From: Diplocarpon mali
Lineage: Eukaryota; Ascomycota; Leotiomycetes; Helotiales; Drepanopezizaceae
Length of the DNA: 64,000 nt
NCBI GenBank assembly: GCA_024741835.1
Contig: JAENRP010000162.1
Location: forward strand, 33,811-97,810
Direction of reading: 5' to 3'
Made by a program: the position numbers and the translations under genes
Notes under the pieces: model-generated
The model's input: only the letters and a program-made list of their open reading frames with translations
The model's database searches: none
What the model was told of the DNA's origin: nothing
In this document: positions 11,448 through 22,666 of the stretch, piece after piece
Layout of the letters: the number at the start of each line of letters is the position of its first letter
Numbering within the stretch: position 1 is the stretch's first letter

Positions 11448-14339
11448 AGCCCGGCCTCTGGTCTCTGGTGTCCGGTTATGATTGTGCTTCGAACAGAAGC
11501 GGAAAGCTTTCGGCTGTAGGCGCGCCTGGCAACTCCGAATCACCGGTTTCGAGCCTGTTTTCCCAAGGTTCAATATAGCGTCAAGACTGAAGTAGCGTTG
11601 CGTTTCGTCATGTATCAACACTCGTTTTCTCAAAAGCTGGTCGAAACCCAGTTGACTGGCGCTGATTCCGCACGATGAGTTTGCACACCGTTGGGGGTCG
11701 CAACCACGCTCAGGAAAGCATTGATCACCGAATGTAAATAAAAGATGCATTGTCCTCATGTAGTCGGAGGGGCTACGCGAGGTGGCCAGCCCCCTCGCTA
11801 GGGGGGTGCTAGCCACCTTGCCGCGGCTCTAAGGATAAACACCAGGCACGTCTTGCATGCGCGACTATGTGCAGTGGTATTCACGTGGGATATGCCTACA
11901 TATATACAACATTCTATATCGAGATATCAGTTTTAGGGTTGTGGCTCTACGTCGAGGTGGCATGATCCCAGTAGCTGCCACAGAAAAAACTCGCGTTTTC
12001 AAGGGTGTCGGCAGACATCAGTTGGTGGTTAGTACAAGTACCTAGCTACCGAAACAAATCCTGAGATTCGGCCACTTGAGAGGCTGCGAGAAGACGTCCG
12101 GTGGATACCGTCTTTTCTTTCCGCGAGAGAAATCGGAGCGTGTCTATAGGGTGTATCTAGGCGTTAATACTGGACTTCAGATATCTTGGGAATCTGTGAA
12201 GAGGGGTTTTTTAAGATGAGTCGGAGGAGGGTTGTGCGTCTTAAGGATAGTCTATCCCAAGTCACATTTTTGATTTGATATTTTATATGAGGCTGTAGGG
12301 CTGCTAGCCAGCTACAGATCTACCAAGTCTGATATGATAGGACGGGGAATAGCGTAGGGTGGTACTAGAATCAGGTTGAGATGAGTCAGATAGCGGGGTG
12401 GTATTTGAAATGATCATCAGCCGGCTTGATTTTTCCAAACTCCTTTTAGGCACAGGACGTTGTGTGGAGTTTGAGGGGCCTGGGGCCTGCAGGTTTGATT
12501 CCGTACTTGAGTTTGTACATGCTCAGAGGCTTGTTCTGCTCTTGTTACAAGGATATAGATACGTGCTGCTTGGTAGCAGTATTGATGTTGATGTAGTGAG
12601 CTTCCTTATTTATGAATCCATACTTGAAACGATACAAGTCAATCAGACTGAGAGTCATATGTTTTCTGGATTCTTGGCTGCTGAAACGTGGAGATGATTT
12701 GACTAGATCTAGATCTTAGAATTTGATAGACGCTATCTCTGAATACAGTTATATAATTGTGCATAGTCCTCTAGTGTAGTATATATGTGTACTTCCAAGG
12801 CGGTCTTGGTTTATCTATTTTGGTTAACATGGTTTATTCGACGTTTATTGGGCCACTGGTGTCACTGCTGCTAGAGAAAAATCCCTTTTAATATTTCATA
12901 CCAGTTCTAAACCATATAATATGAGTGGAAATTCTATTATGCATCTCTATATATGAGGAGAAACAACTATAAAGCTGCTGATATATTTACTGTTTAGCCT
13001 CACATACCTTTAGTTCTTGATCCATTATATAAGAGTCTAGCCTATACCCTCGTCGGTATTGTTTCCACTAAATCTTAGGCGAGTATATCCCTAAGATGCC
13101 TAGATAAATAGAGTCGCCTTAGATTCTTACTCTAAGATAAGTCCTTCTCGCTAAGAGTAGCTATTTATTCAAAAATATCGAGCGTCTTGATAGTAGGCGG
13201 TAGCTCTCGATTATAGATTTAGGACCTTCCCTGGATAATGTCTTCGGTATATTAGATTACGTTATATACTCTTACATATGAAAGAGCTGGATAGGTATTT
13301 ATGTTGATGAGTCATGTTCTCTTACGAAACCGTTTTAGAAGGACTTTTAATCCACTTTTTCTGCAGACTCCAAGAACCTCAGTTCTTAAAGGATTACTTT
13401 TCCTCGACCCAGGTTTGCGCTACCTTGCGGTGAGCAGGTGCTGCTGTAGAGGCATTCATTTGTAAGAAGAAGCAAGCTCAGGGGGTTAGACTTTGACGCC
13501 TGATATGGACACTTCTTTCTCCCATCATATTCTTCAAGTTTTCACTTGCCATGCAGCACTATTGAGAGAGAGCGAAACTTCGGTTGCTTGCAATGAAAGC
13601 ATCCATTTTTATAAGAGACAAACCAAAACCTCCCAAAAAGTCTGAAGTGTTCTCAGTATTGCCACAGTGCATAGGTCTAACGGGTTGCAACCATCCCTCG
13701 ATTTCGGTCGAGATTTTGTACTGGATCGAATCTCTGCTTTGGAATCTCTAGTATCGGACCAGCTTTTGCGCAACCGCTGATGCTGCCTTCGATTTCATGG
13801 ACTTACAGTAAGTAGCATAAGGAACGAGTTCAGTCTGTTTATCACATTGGTTGATTTCAAAGAATGGCACGCACTATCCCTAGGATGGTTCAAAGCCCAG
13901 TTTAAGCTTCAAGCGTACAGCGCAGAATATTATGCCAGCGTCCTCTAGAGTCTAGTCTCTTTATCCGCAAAGGTAAATCGTCAAACTCCCTTAATCGACT
14001 CTTCTAAGTGCGCAAGACATGTGCTCCTATGGTTAATTACTATCGCTTGTTCCAAAAATATCCTAAAAGTACCTTTTTGTCTTGAAAATCTCACAGGTAC
14101 CAAGTTCCAGCACTCATCTCAAAGGTTGGACTTTTTAGTTTTGATTCCTCTGAGCACACTATCAGACTTTGACTAATCTAGATTGCGTGATCAAGTAGGA
14201 GTCCTACAGGCGTGGACTCGAATTAGCTTGCACATTATAATTAGACAGAAAGCAGGGGCTCTACTCGCAGACTTGACGACATAAGCTGTGCTGCTAATTA
14301 ATTTCGAAAACGCGCAAGGGTCCTGCGGCTCAAGTGTTC
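11448..14339. other. Gene-poor region grading into AT-rich DNA
   Basis: No supported gene. The first ~600 bp are the 3' flank of the hydrolase-like gene and include an imperfect G/C-rich hairpin (listed separately). From about 12.7 to 13.3 kb composition becomes AT- and TA-rich with dense stops in all frames, which suggests decayed repeat DNA, but no coding motif survives. From 13.4 to 14.3 kb composition is mixed and no open frame is convincing. Confidence 0.5.
11781..11818. repeat. Imperfect inverted repeat (hairpin)
   Basis: The plus strand reads GGTGGCCAGCCCCC, a short loop, then GGGGGGTGCTAGCCACC. The arms pair imperfectly (one or two mismatches or bulges) to give a GC-rich stem-loop about 370 bp after the hydrolase-like stop codon. 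It may be a remnant of a miniature inverted-repeat element or simply a palindrome; nothing in the sequence decides this. Confidence 0.5.
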
Positions 14340-14344
14340 CATGC

Positions 14345-14441
14345 TGATAGAATCTCAAGGTGTAGATTCTGAGTTCTATGGAGCTGCAGGAGTAATATAC
14401 AAGGTACGATTATATACGCCCAATCCTTGTATATTCTAACA
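14345..14441 (-). mobile_element. Solo copia-type LTR, 97 bp, TSD CATGC
   Basis: On the minus strand the element starts TGTTAGAATATACAAGG and ends GATTCTATCA, the same termini and length as the LTRs at 14793 and 16951. It is bounded by a perfect 5-bp target-site duplication, CATGC, at 14340-14344 and 14442-14446. No internal domain is present, so it is a solo LTR, presumably from LTR-LTR recombination. The plus-strand sequence CTGCAG next to the cap-like CTCCATAGAAC block is shared by all family members. Confidence 0.92.
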
Positions 14442-14446
14442 CATGC

Positions 14447-14787
14447 AAGGTGTGTATATTGCAACTTTTGCTCAAACGCAGATTACATACAATCTGATTT
14501 GCAAATTACATCTCTGCTTCTAACTCACTGCGTAAGCGCCTTCAGTCAGCACTTTTCCCAAGCACAACCTCCCGCATCATCTTCATCAGCCTGTCTGCCG
14601 CAAGTCTCTGCAACTTTTCACAAATTACCTTCCAGCCTGCATACCAAAGCCCGAACTGGTACTCTCCCAGTTTACCTTCTGAATCCAAGATTCAAGAGCT
14701 ACGTCCTCGCAAGCATATCTTGACAGAGCTATCAATAGTTCAAAAGACCAATCCAAGATGCTCGATAGTGATTATCTATTTAATATT
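14447..14787. other. Unique spacer between two inverted solo LTRs
   Basis: About 340 bp not resembling the LTRs. It has one 98-codon open frame on the plus strand (14427-14723) that begins inside the left LTR and has no recognisable motif, so I do not call a gene. Confidence 0.5.
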
Positions 14788-14792
14788 ATATT

Positions 14793-14889
14793 TGTTAGAA
14801 TATACAAGGATTGTGCTTATATAATCGTACCTTGTATATACCTCCTGCAGCTCCATAGAACTTGGAGTCTACACCTTTAGATTCAATCA
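14793..14889 (+). mobile_element. Solo copia-type LTR, 97 bp, TSD ATATT
   Basis: Starts TGTTAGAATATACAAGG and ends GATTCAATCA. Flanked by the perfect 5-bp duplication ATATT at 14788-14792 and 14890-14894. It is opposite in orientation to the solo LTR at 14345-14441 and has its own target duplication, so the two are separate insertions and not the ends of one foldback element. Confidence 0.92.
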
Positions 14890-14894
14890 ATATT

Positions 14895-16945
14895 ACCTTT
14901 TCTTAGAGTTGGCACCCCGGAAATACTGATCAGCTGACCCTAGAGGAACACAAACTCTCGGCTTAACGGCCGCCTATAGCCAAAGGTAACCGTTGCTACG
15001 AAATCACTCAAATGGCCCTTGAAATAGCCTTGCTACTCGAAACTCTCTGCACTACTTTTTAAAGTGGGCTTTTAGAATGACCTAGACATTGACCTCGGGA
15101 ATAGGCCTTGAAATTGTAATTGAAATGGCCTCATTGCTCGGGACTCTTTATACTAACAACTCTTTAAAGTAGACCCTAAGAATGACCTCGAGAAAGACCT
15201 CGAGCATAGCCCTTGAAACAGCTCTGTTAATTACTACTTGAGTTTAATTTAAATTCCATACATAAAATAGAGGTCCGGAAATCTATCCTGCAGCTTGCGA
15301 AGGGCTATAGATCTTAGCGCTAGCGACGGGTCAAATATATTAAAATCGAAGTACATAATAAACTATTTTAGCTACTCGAGTAAAGGTTTGAAAATTCAAC
15401 ATGAATTACTCTCTTACTACTAATTTGACCATGGCGAAGCGAGGTCCCCTGGCCCCGAAGCTTGCGTAGGGCCGCCGGGGCAAAGACCTCGTGTCTCTAC
15501 ATGCGGAGAGATTTGGAGAGAGCATTCTCGACACGAAAAATGAGTAAGTAAACACGATGTACGGAATGGTTCGAGGGCAGGAAAGACTTCACACGAGCAA
15601 AAGCTGGAGCGCTTGAACGCCAAGGTTTACCAGCAGCAAGCCGAACACAGGAGCGAGTTGTAAGGCCAGCAGAGCGGTAATTTGAACCGCCGACATAGAG
15701 AAGGATGGCCAAGGTGGGGACACAGCTATTGAGATCTCGGTGCCGCTATCATAATCTCATCAAAGATTGGCATCTATAGGTGGTGAAGGGACTTGGAGGG
15801 GCACATGGAGACTGGGCCTTGGGAATACCCTCTGTCGGTTTTGCAGGAAGGGCTTTTCCAATCCGTTGGGAGATTTAATCTTGTTGATGAGTGTAAAACG
15901 TCTCAAGGATGATTCATAAGTCATTCTACAGGTTAGTGAAATTTCATTTCATTTTACAGTAAATGAGTATAAAAAGTGTCTATCTTTAAAAACCAAAAGT
16001 TACTCTAGATAACGGTAGAAAATTTAGAAGAATCCCACTGTTTTACGTTTAGTAGTTCTGGTAATTTCCTTCCGACAACCCATTTCCAAAAGCCTACCTC
16101 AAATAGATTTTGTATTGGCAGCCTATTCCTGTTGAATAGAACACGTTTTCCACTATGAATTTTGAGCCAATGGGGTTACCAAAGCAAAAAGTATAAGCCT
16201 AAAGAGACCAAGGCAGAAAGTTACGAGAACCTGTCTAAATCTCAGCTACTGCACAAATTTTACTCAATTACTGTAAACTTGCGATTTGATTTCAAGAATC
16301 GAATGAAAAAAAAGTTTGAAAAATTATGTCTGTTTGCAGACAAAAGTGCCCTCTGACAGTCATTTGCTAAGGTATTTTCAGTGATCTGTAGCATTGACGT
16401 GAAATAACGTTGAAAATGCTGCAAGCCACTGTAAAATGGATGAGAATGACTCTCAAGGAAGTTTGAAATCGTATAATAGCTATAATTAATTTAGCAATTC
16501 TGATTTCTTGGAAATGCAACTGAATGACTAATTTGAATGGATAAGATTTAACCATAAAATACAGGGATTTTTATACTCTTTTCTCCGAAAGTACTAAGTT
16601 TATCTCCGGACGTATCACTTCTGTTGATTTTGTATCTCCTGGATCGATACTCTTCTCGACACCTCCTCTTCGACATGTTCTTGCTGATACTTTTCATTAA
16701 TGCCTTATCGTCACTCCCTTCGATTTGACATGTTAGGCGAAAAACTTGTCACACTTTCAATTACTATGTTCAATTCGACCAGGACAGGTGAAGTGCCTAG
16801 CTTCTTGGACTTGTTTCTATAGCGCAAGGCAAATCATCTGTCAAAACATCTTGGGTAAATAACTTTCCCTGCGCGCAGACACTATAATCTACGAATCTTG
16901 AGCAAGCAGTTCTTTGTATCGGCTTTGCGAGGAGTCAACTATATA
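14895..16945. other. Gene-poor region, mixed composition
   Basis: No supported gene. 14.9-15.4 kb repeats phrases such as GACCTCG and CTTTAAAGT in a loose, imperfect way. 15.42-15.9 kb is more GC-balanced with short antisense frames of no recognised family. 15.9-16.9 kb is AT-rich without coding signal. Confidence 0.45.
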
Positions 16946-16950
16946 AAAAC

Positions 16951-17256
16951 TGTTAGGATATACAAGGATTGGCTTATGTAATCGTACCTTGTATATATAC
17001 TCCTGCAGCTCCATAGAACTCAGGATCTATATCTTTGGATTCTATCATGGTAGCAATTCCAGGAATCTAAAAGAAAATCAAATCAATCAATCTCATCAAT
17101 TGATAAAAACCCACTCGACCTGCTTATCAGCAAAACAATCACTCTACCCTTCTTCAAATACAACCAAAAACACCGACTTACCCCTATTCATTACCCCTTT
17201 TCTTCGAAATCCTGCAGCTCCATAGAACTCAGAATCTATACCTTTAGATTCTATCA
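16951..17256 (+). mobile_element. Internally deleted copia-type element with TSD AAAAC
   Basis: A full 97-bp LTR (16951-17047, TGTTAGGATATAC ... GATTCTATCA) is followed directly by a primer-binding-site-like TGGTAGCAATTCC (17048-17060) and about 160 bp of non-coding leader. It ends with only the last 47 bp of a second LTR (17210-17256, TCCTGCAGCTCCATAG ... TTCTATCA). The whole 306-bp unit is flanked by the perfect duplication AAAAC at 16946-16950 and 17257-17261. Because the duplication encloses the truncated form, the deletion may predate insertion or have happened within the inserted copy. The leader aligns with that of the complete element at 40.5 kb but carries fewer RIP-type changes. Confidence 0.9.
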
Positions 17257-17261
17257 AAAAC

Positions 17262-18329
17262 GAAGCTTGCTCAGACAATGAATATGTGACACAATAATAA
17301 CTTTTCCAGAGCTAACATTGAAATCACTTGCACTGACGAGGGAGAGGTCCGCGTTCTTCTGGATCTCCCTTGCAACAGCGAAGAGAGTACTATAATTCTG
17401 CGATGAGGGTCCAGTGAGCTGCTTTGTCAGATTCATCATGGCTGGTAACATACTGTCAAGGGTCTAACCCTGCCCTTTGAAAGAACCCTGAGTGCTCTTC
17501 TAGTGATTCAGAAGGGGCTCCCAATACAATTTCTTAACACACCTCGGTAAAATTATACTGCAGCGCAGTAGGGCAGTACCTGTTTAAAAAAAGGTCGGTG
17601 TAGTACAATAATTGAAATCGAGTTTTGCAAAATTAGAAGCATATCACTTTGATAGAACGGCCAACGCCGTAGATTAACTAACCTTGTTCATAGCCAATCT
17701 CTATACTATGTAAGGCTTAGCGTGAGCCTCAACTACCTTTAAAAAGTTCAAGTTACCTAACTAGCTCCTCAGATCACAACAACTGTGGGCCCGATACTGA
17801 AATCCCGATATGGAATATTGCACAATACCTTTAGAACTGTATTGCAAAACTAGTGCGGGTTGAGCCAATTCGCAAAACAATTTCGCAAGCCGGTATTCTA
17901 CACTACCACACACGCCAGTTCGGGTCCTCCGCTACGATTCGCCTCGTTAAACCGGGTTTTAAAACGGTGATTTTGAGGGACTAAACAAGCCCTACACCAC
18001 TTGCTAATACAAGATACTCTCCAGATCACCTCCAGCAAAGGGAAAACAAAACGCCAGCCCTGAACAAGGTGTGTACCAAAAGTGATCAGACTGAAATATC
18101 TTAATCCTCTACCGACTGAACCATTAGGGCAGGTCGCTGACCGGTCAATCTCCGGGAGATACTGCCCACGTTCTGCGTAGAAAGCCGCAAACTTTTCTCC
18201 GCGCCTTCGGGCAAGGCGAACACACTTCGAAACCTGGGGAATTCTCGTGCCCATTTCTCAGCGCCAGTATACTTGCATATACACATCTCACGGTCTGTTT
18301 CCACACGTCACTCAATCACCGGCCCAGGA
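17262..18329. other. Intergenic, no recognised gene
   Basis: About 1 kb between the deleted copia element and the GNAT gene. Open frames on both strands are short and lack motifs. The last few hundred bases are GC-balanced and must contain the GNAT promoter. Confidence 0.5.
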
Positions 18330-19164
18330 ATGGCAACAGTCTCAAGCGCGGCAAAGACCAGAGTCTCTCTCGTCCCATGGGACCCGACCTCTCCAGATCA
18401 CGTCGAAAGACTCTTCCAGCAACGAGTCGCTTGCGGCTGGGACTCTGAGCTCGTCGAGGGCTGGAGAGTCGAGCAACAGACAGGCAGCTTGAACCTTCAA
18501 TGGGTGGTGAGTAGCTACCCCCACTTTCCACCGCCGACCGCACACTTACCTATACGCACGATTGCCAGGTCCTCGAGAGCTCTGACTCCGAGACTGCAGC
18601 CAAGCTGCTCAAGCACACCGAGAACCAGCCACGGGAGAACATGCCGCTGATTGATTCTGCGCGCTCGTTCGCGGGCAAACCGCGAGCAATCCCGCAGCCT
18701 CAGACCTCTTTCGTTCCAGTGGGACATATCTGTCTCGGCCATGTTCCCGCTCACTACGATGACGAGAATGCGTCGTTCGCGGAAGACGGCCTCTGGATCT
18801 CGAGCTTCTACGTCTTAAGAGCAATCCAGAGCAACGGACTAGGACGAGCGGCCATGGATACCGCGGAGACGATCGCCATCTCGGAGCCCCTAAACGCAAA
18901 GAACCTGGGCTTGAATGCGATCAGTAAGATGGACGTGGATCAAGCAGAAAAGTACACGGCTTTGAACCTGCCCATTCCGAAGGTAACCTCTCCCTGGTTG
19001 GAAAGCGGATACAGGACTGACTTTGTCAGTTCTCCACCCAGGAATGGTACGAAAGGAGAGGATATCAGACTTATAAGTATATCCCAAAAGAACTCTCCCA
19101 GGCCGACTCGACTGGAAGAACGTGGTACTGGGATACCGTGTGCTTGAAGAAGAACATTGTGTGA
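18330..19164 (+). CDS. GNAT-family N-acetyltransferase
   Basis: Three exons, 18330-18506, 18569-18982 and 19042-19164, give 237 residues. The fold's acetyl-CoA-binding motif A is visible as QSNGLGRAAMDTA at about residues 146-158, in the expected (Q/R)-x-x-G-x-G/A pattern. It is preceded by beta-strand-like GLWISSFYVLRAI. The C-terminal EWYERRGYQTYKY (198-210) is the usual GNAT 'x-x-Y-x-x-x-G-F/Y' motif B end. Before the core are VGHICLGHVPA (a strand) and an N-terminal region beginning MATVSSAAKTRVSLVPWDP. The substrate cannot be read from the sequence; small molecule or protein N-termini are both possible. The introns (62 and 59 nt) join QWV/VLES and IPK/EWYER with the frame kept. The start was chosen as the ATG directly before the conserved 'LVPWDP' stretch; an upstream in-frame ATG is possible. 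Confidence 0.85.
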
Positions 19165-20188
19165 GGGATTGCTTCGGGGTCAGCGTAACACTCGTGTCCA
19201 CATTTGTGCAACACATGGCGAACAGAACATCCTCCAACCGGATATGCTCCTATGAATTCCCGAATCATGCACAAGAATCAGAGCTTGGCTATGGGTGAAG
19301 CAATCAGAAAGGCGCAAGCAATCTGGGGAACCTGCCGGGCGGTAATAACGACGGAACTGAATACGGATGCGGTATGCCAAGGCTAGAACCAGAGTCGAAG
19401 CTGGTTTTCAGGAGATTCACGACAACTCTCTGATCAAGAGGCACTGAGGGTGTTGATTCTCCTATCTGTTGACTCGGACATTTCAAGGGGACACTAGAGC
19501 TGGTTTGGGGGCGCACAACACGTCTCGACGGTCCGACACGGCCAGCTCGGTCTGGACGGTGTCAGCTTCATAACATGATTCTATCATATCTCACATCTCC
19601 GCATCTCTTTATCTTGGGTTCGGGTTATGTCAGTAAAGGGTTCGAGATACCTCGTTGTTGATCTAAGCAGCATAATGGTAATATAAGAAATTTGCAAGAA
19701 TCTGTCCTGCGGGGCCTGCAGCGATAGCTGGAAACGAAAGCGTGGGCGATATAAACGACGAAATGCAATGCAGACTATCACTCTGCAAACTTTTCTGGAC
19801 CATCACATACTCCACGTCTAGAACTTCATTGATTCGGCAATATTCGGTCTAATATTCAGCCCAACGGATTCAGCTCGGGACTCGACCTCCATTCTGATCC
19901 AGGTGCATGCGAGATGCATTCAGACCCACTCCACCATCCAGACCCGCGCAACACAAGCACTTCTCGCGGAAACCTGAATATAAAACCGATGCGATGCGAT
20001 AGGCTTTGGCGAGAAATACACATGGCGTCTCTGTATGCAAGTCATCCTTGGCATATTCAAGCTCTCGGAGCTGGGTTCCCAAAAGCCCACCGTACAGCTG
20101 GCGACGGGTAACCCACGCTTTCCCCTCTCATAAATAAACTGCTGTCGAGACGGCCCATTGTTGACTTAGTCCACCTCGCGACGCTGCG
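19165..20188. other. Intergenic region upstream of MFS gene
   Basis: About 1 kb with no supported gene. A TATA-like ATAAATAA lies at 20130-20137, about 55 bp before the MFS start codon. Short antisense frames here have no recognisable motif. Confidence 0.5.
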
Positions 20189-22062
20189 ATGGAATCTCAC
20201 GCGAGCATTTCTCCTCGGGAGAAAGTCCCTACTGACATCCTCAAGAAAACAGCCAGCAGCTCTATCGAATCAGTCGAAGCGCAGGGCTTCGATGCCAAGG
20301 CGACGACGAGGCTCGTGAGGAAGATAGACCGGCACCTGATTCCATTTCTGTCTCTGATATACCTGTACAGGCACCCAGCTCTCCGTGCCAGATGCACCCC
20401 TCAGATCTAACTGGCCCTGCAGACTCTGCTTCCTGGACCGCACCAACATCGGCAACGCCAGGCTCGACAACCTCGAGCAGGATCTCAACCTCCATGGCAT
20501 TCAGTACAATGACTGTCTCGCGGTCCTCTTCCCGTTCTACATCGCGGCCGAGATACCCAGCAACATCATGATGAAGCGGCTGCGGCCTAGCGTCTGGCTC
20601 ACTCTGATCATGGTACTCTGGTCCGCGGTTATGATCTGTCAAGGGTTCGTGAAGAACTATTCGGGACTGATGGCTACCAGAGTGTTCCTCGGCATCTTCG
20701 AAGGCGGCCTGTTTCCGGGGGTGAACTATTACATCACTTCCTGGTACCCGCGGCACGAGTGTGGCTTTCGCATGGCTCTGTTCTTCTCTGCAGCCACGCT
20801 CGCGGGAGCATTTGGCGGTATCCTGGCTCGAGGCATCTCGGAGATGGACGGCGTCGGTGGCGTCTCCGCGTGGGCGTGGATTTTCATCCTGGAGGGTCTT
20901 CTTAGCATCCTTGTTTCCTTCACGGCTTACTGGGCGATCAGCGACTACCCCGCCACGTAAGCTTCTGCTCCAAAACTTTTGCGTATCGTTCTTTCTGATT
21001 CGTCAGTGCCAAGTTCCTGAACAGAGAGGAGCGCGTCGAGGTCGAGCGGCGGATCGCCGCCGACCATGGCAATCTTTCCAACGAGTTCGCCTACAAATAT
21101 GTCTGGCAAGCTATAAAGGACTGGAAGATCTATATTCAGTGCGTGTTCTCCATTTATCTGCTCCCTGTTCGAGTTTTACAGACGGCCCCGGGAGATTTGA
21201 GTATAATTCTCCTCTGCATACAGACTGTCTGCGTTTTGGCCGAGCCTGCCGCTCCAACGCATTGATCAAGAAGCATTGCTGACTCGAGATCCTCGCTCTA
21301 GTATGCTCATCTGCATGGCTGGATTCTGTCCCATATACTCCTTCGCTCTCTTCTTGCCCACTATTGTCAAACACATGGGGTACACGGCAAACGAGGCACA
21401 GCTTATGAGTGTCCCACCGTATGTCTGCGCTTGCGTCGCTACGATCGCAGCCAGCTGGCTAGCCGACCGGTTCAAGCAGAGGGGCTTGTTCATGCTGGGC
21501 TTCCAGGTCATTGCCATCACCGGGTTCGCGATGCTGGCCGGGACGGACAAGCCCCACGTGCAGTACGCCGGCGCTGTTCTCGCTGCCGTTGGCAAGTATC
21601 CACAGAACCTTGCAGCAGTGTATACCCTGACAATCATTCCCTAGGAATCTATCCCCAGATCCCACTCGGTCTCGCCTGGAACGGGAACAACATTGGTGGA
21701 AGTCTCAAGCGAGGTACTGGAATCGCGATGCAAGTGATGGGAGGGAACTGCGGCGGCATCATCGCCTCTTACGTCTACCTGACTCGCGATGGGCCCAGGT
21801 AAGATCCTCTTCTCTCCTGCTTGTGTCTCTCATGTAGCCGCGCACTAAGTGCAGGCGCAGATACATCAAAGGCCACGCCCTCCTAATCGGCATCATCGGC
21901 ATGGCCTTCTTCCTTACGCTATTCCTGAACGTTTACCTCCGATTCGAGAATTCACGTCGCGACAGGGCGGAGCTCGACTCTGGAGCGGAATACTCGGAGG
22001 ATGAGAAGCGTGAGCACGTGGAGCTTGCGGACAATGCTCCCTGGTTTAGGTACACGGTCTGA
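20189..22062 (+). CDS. MFS transporter, anion:cation symporter (ACS) family
   Basis: Six exons: 20189-20364, 20423-20956, 21007-21138, 21302-21591, 21645-21798 and 21861-22062, 495 residues. After a cytoplasmic N-terminus, TM1 ends in LCFLDRTNIGNARL, the signature of the fungal ACS family (allantoate, nicotinate, pantothenate and similar anion permeases). Further signatures are VFLGIFEGGLFPGVNYYITSWYPRHECGFR (loop and TM4-5) and the second-half block GLAWNGNNIGGSLKRGTGIAM. About 12 membrane segments can be placed. It would import a small organic anion at the plasma membrane; the exact substrate is not readable. Intron 4 (21592-21644) has a GC donor (GCAAGT) with a CTGAC branch site. Intron 3 is unusually long (163 nt). 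The last acceptor could also be six bases upstream, adding two residues. The C-terminal tail is acidic and hydrophilic. Confidence 0.9.
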
Positions 22063-22666
22063 AAGCACGATAAGGTCGCTTTTACGGATAGGGCGAAGGT
22101 TCCAAGTGACCGAGACATAAGTCCTGCGGAGTTACAAGATCCTATAGCTGGACGGATGCTCGCTACTGTTCGACTCGATTGCGAAAACTAGAAACGTGTG
22201 GTTATATGGCTGATTAGATCATTTTTCAAATATTTGTTCAGCCTTGAAACTGTGATTCAATTGATAAGGTGCTAGGGCTTGAGATTACTTCAGAGTTCTG
22301 ATGGCGCATATAGACCGCAGTATCATGCGTCGTGTATAGCGTCGTGGAGGCGGCCTGCACAAACTGCGCTATCGGGCGGACAACATCTACCTGGGCCATC
22401 AAGTACAACTTCTGTGGAGTTTCAACTCAAGATTTACGGCTCAGCGAATGGATATCCCTCTAAAACTCTTATCCTACCTTGAGTAAACCCCGAAACTTTC
22501 ATATCCGATCCAGCTTCGCGTCAAGTAAAGAGCGGGGCATGCGTAAGCGAACTTCAAGTAAATATTGACATTAACTAGCGATCCCAAACGCAATACCAAC
22601 AACCGTACTAATTCCAAAACAAGGCGGCTAAGCGGATCCCGAAATTGTTGCCATGGGTGGAGGAGC
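22063..22666. other. Intergenic between convergent MFS and secreted-protein genes
   Basis: About 600 bp between two stop codons facing each other. I see no gene; it should hold both 3' ends. Confidence 0.5.

Noticed and set aside
12398..12697. 99-codon plus-strand frame
   Set aside because: No recognisable domain, isolated in a gene-poor stretch, length expected by chance.
14427..14723. 98-codon frame between two solo LTRs
   Set aside because: Starts within an LTR, shows no motif and no splice or promoter support.
14345..14889. A single foldback or DNA transposon with 97-bp terminal inverted repeats
   Set aside because: Each arm has its own perfect but different target duplication (CATGC and ATATT), showing two independent LTR insertions.
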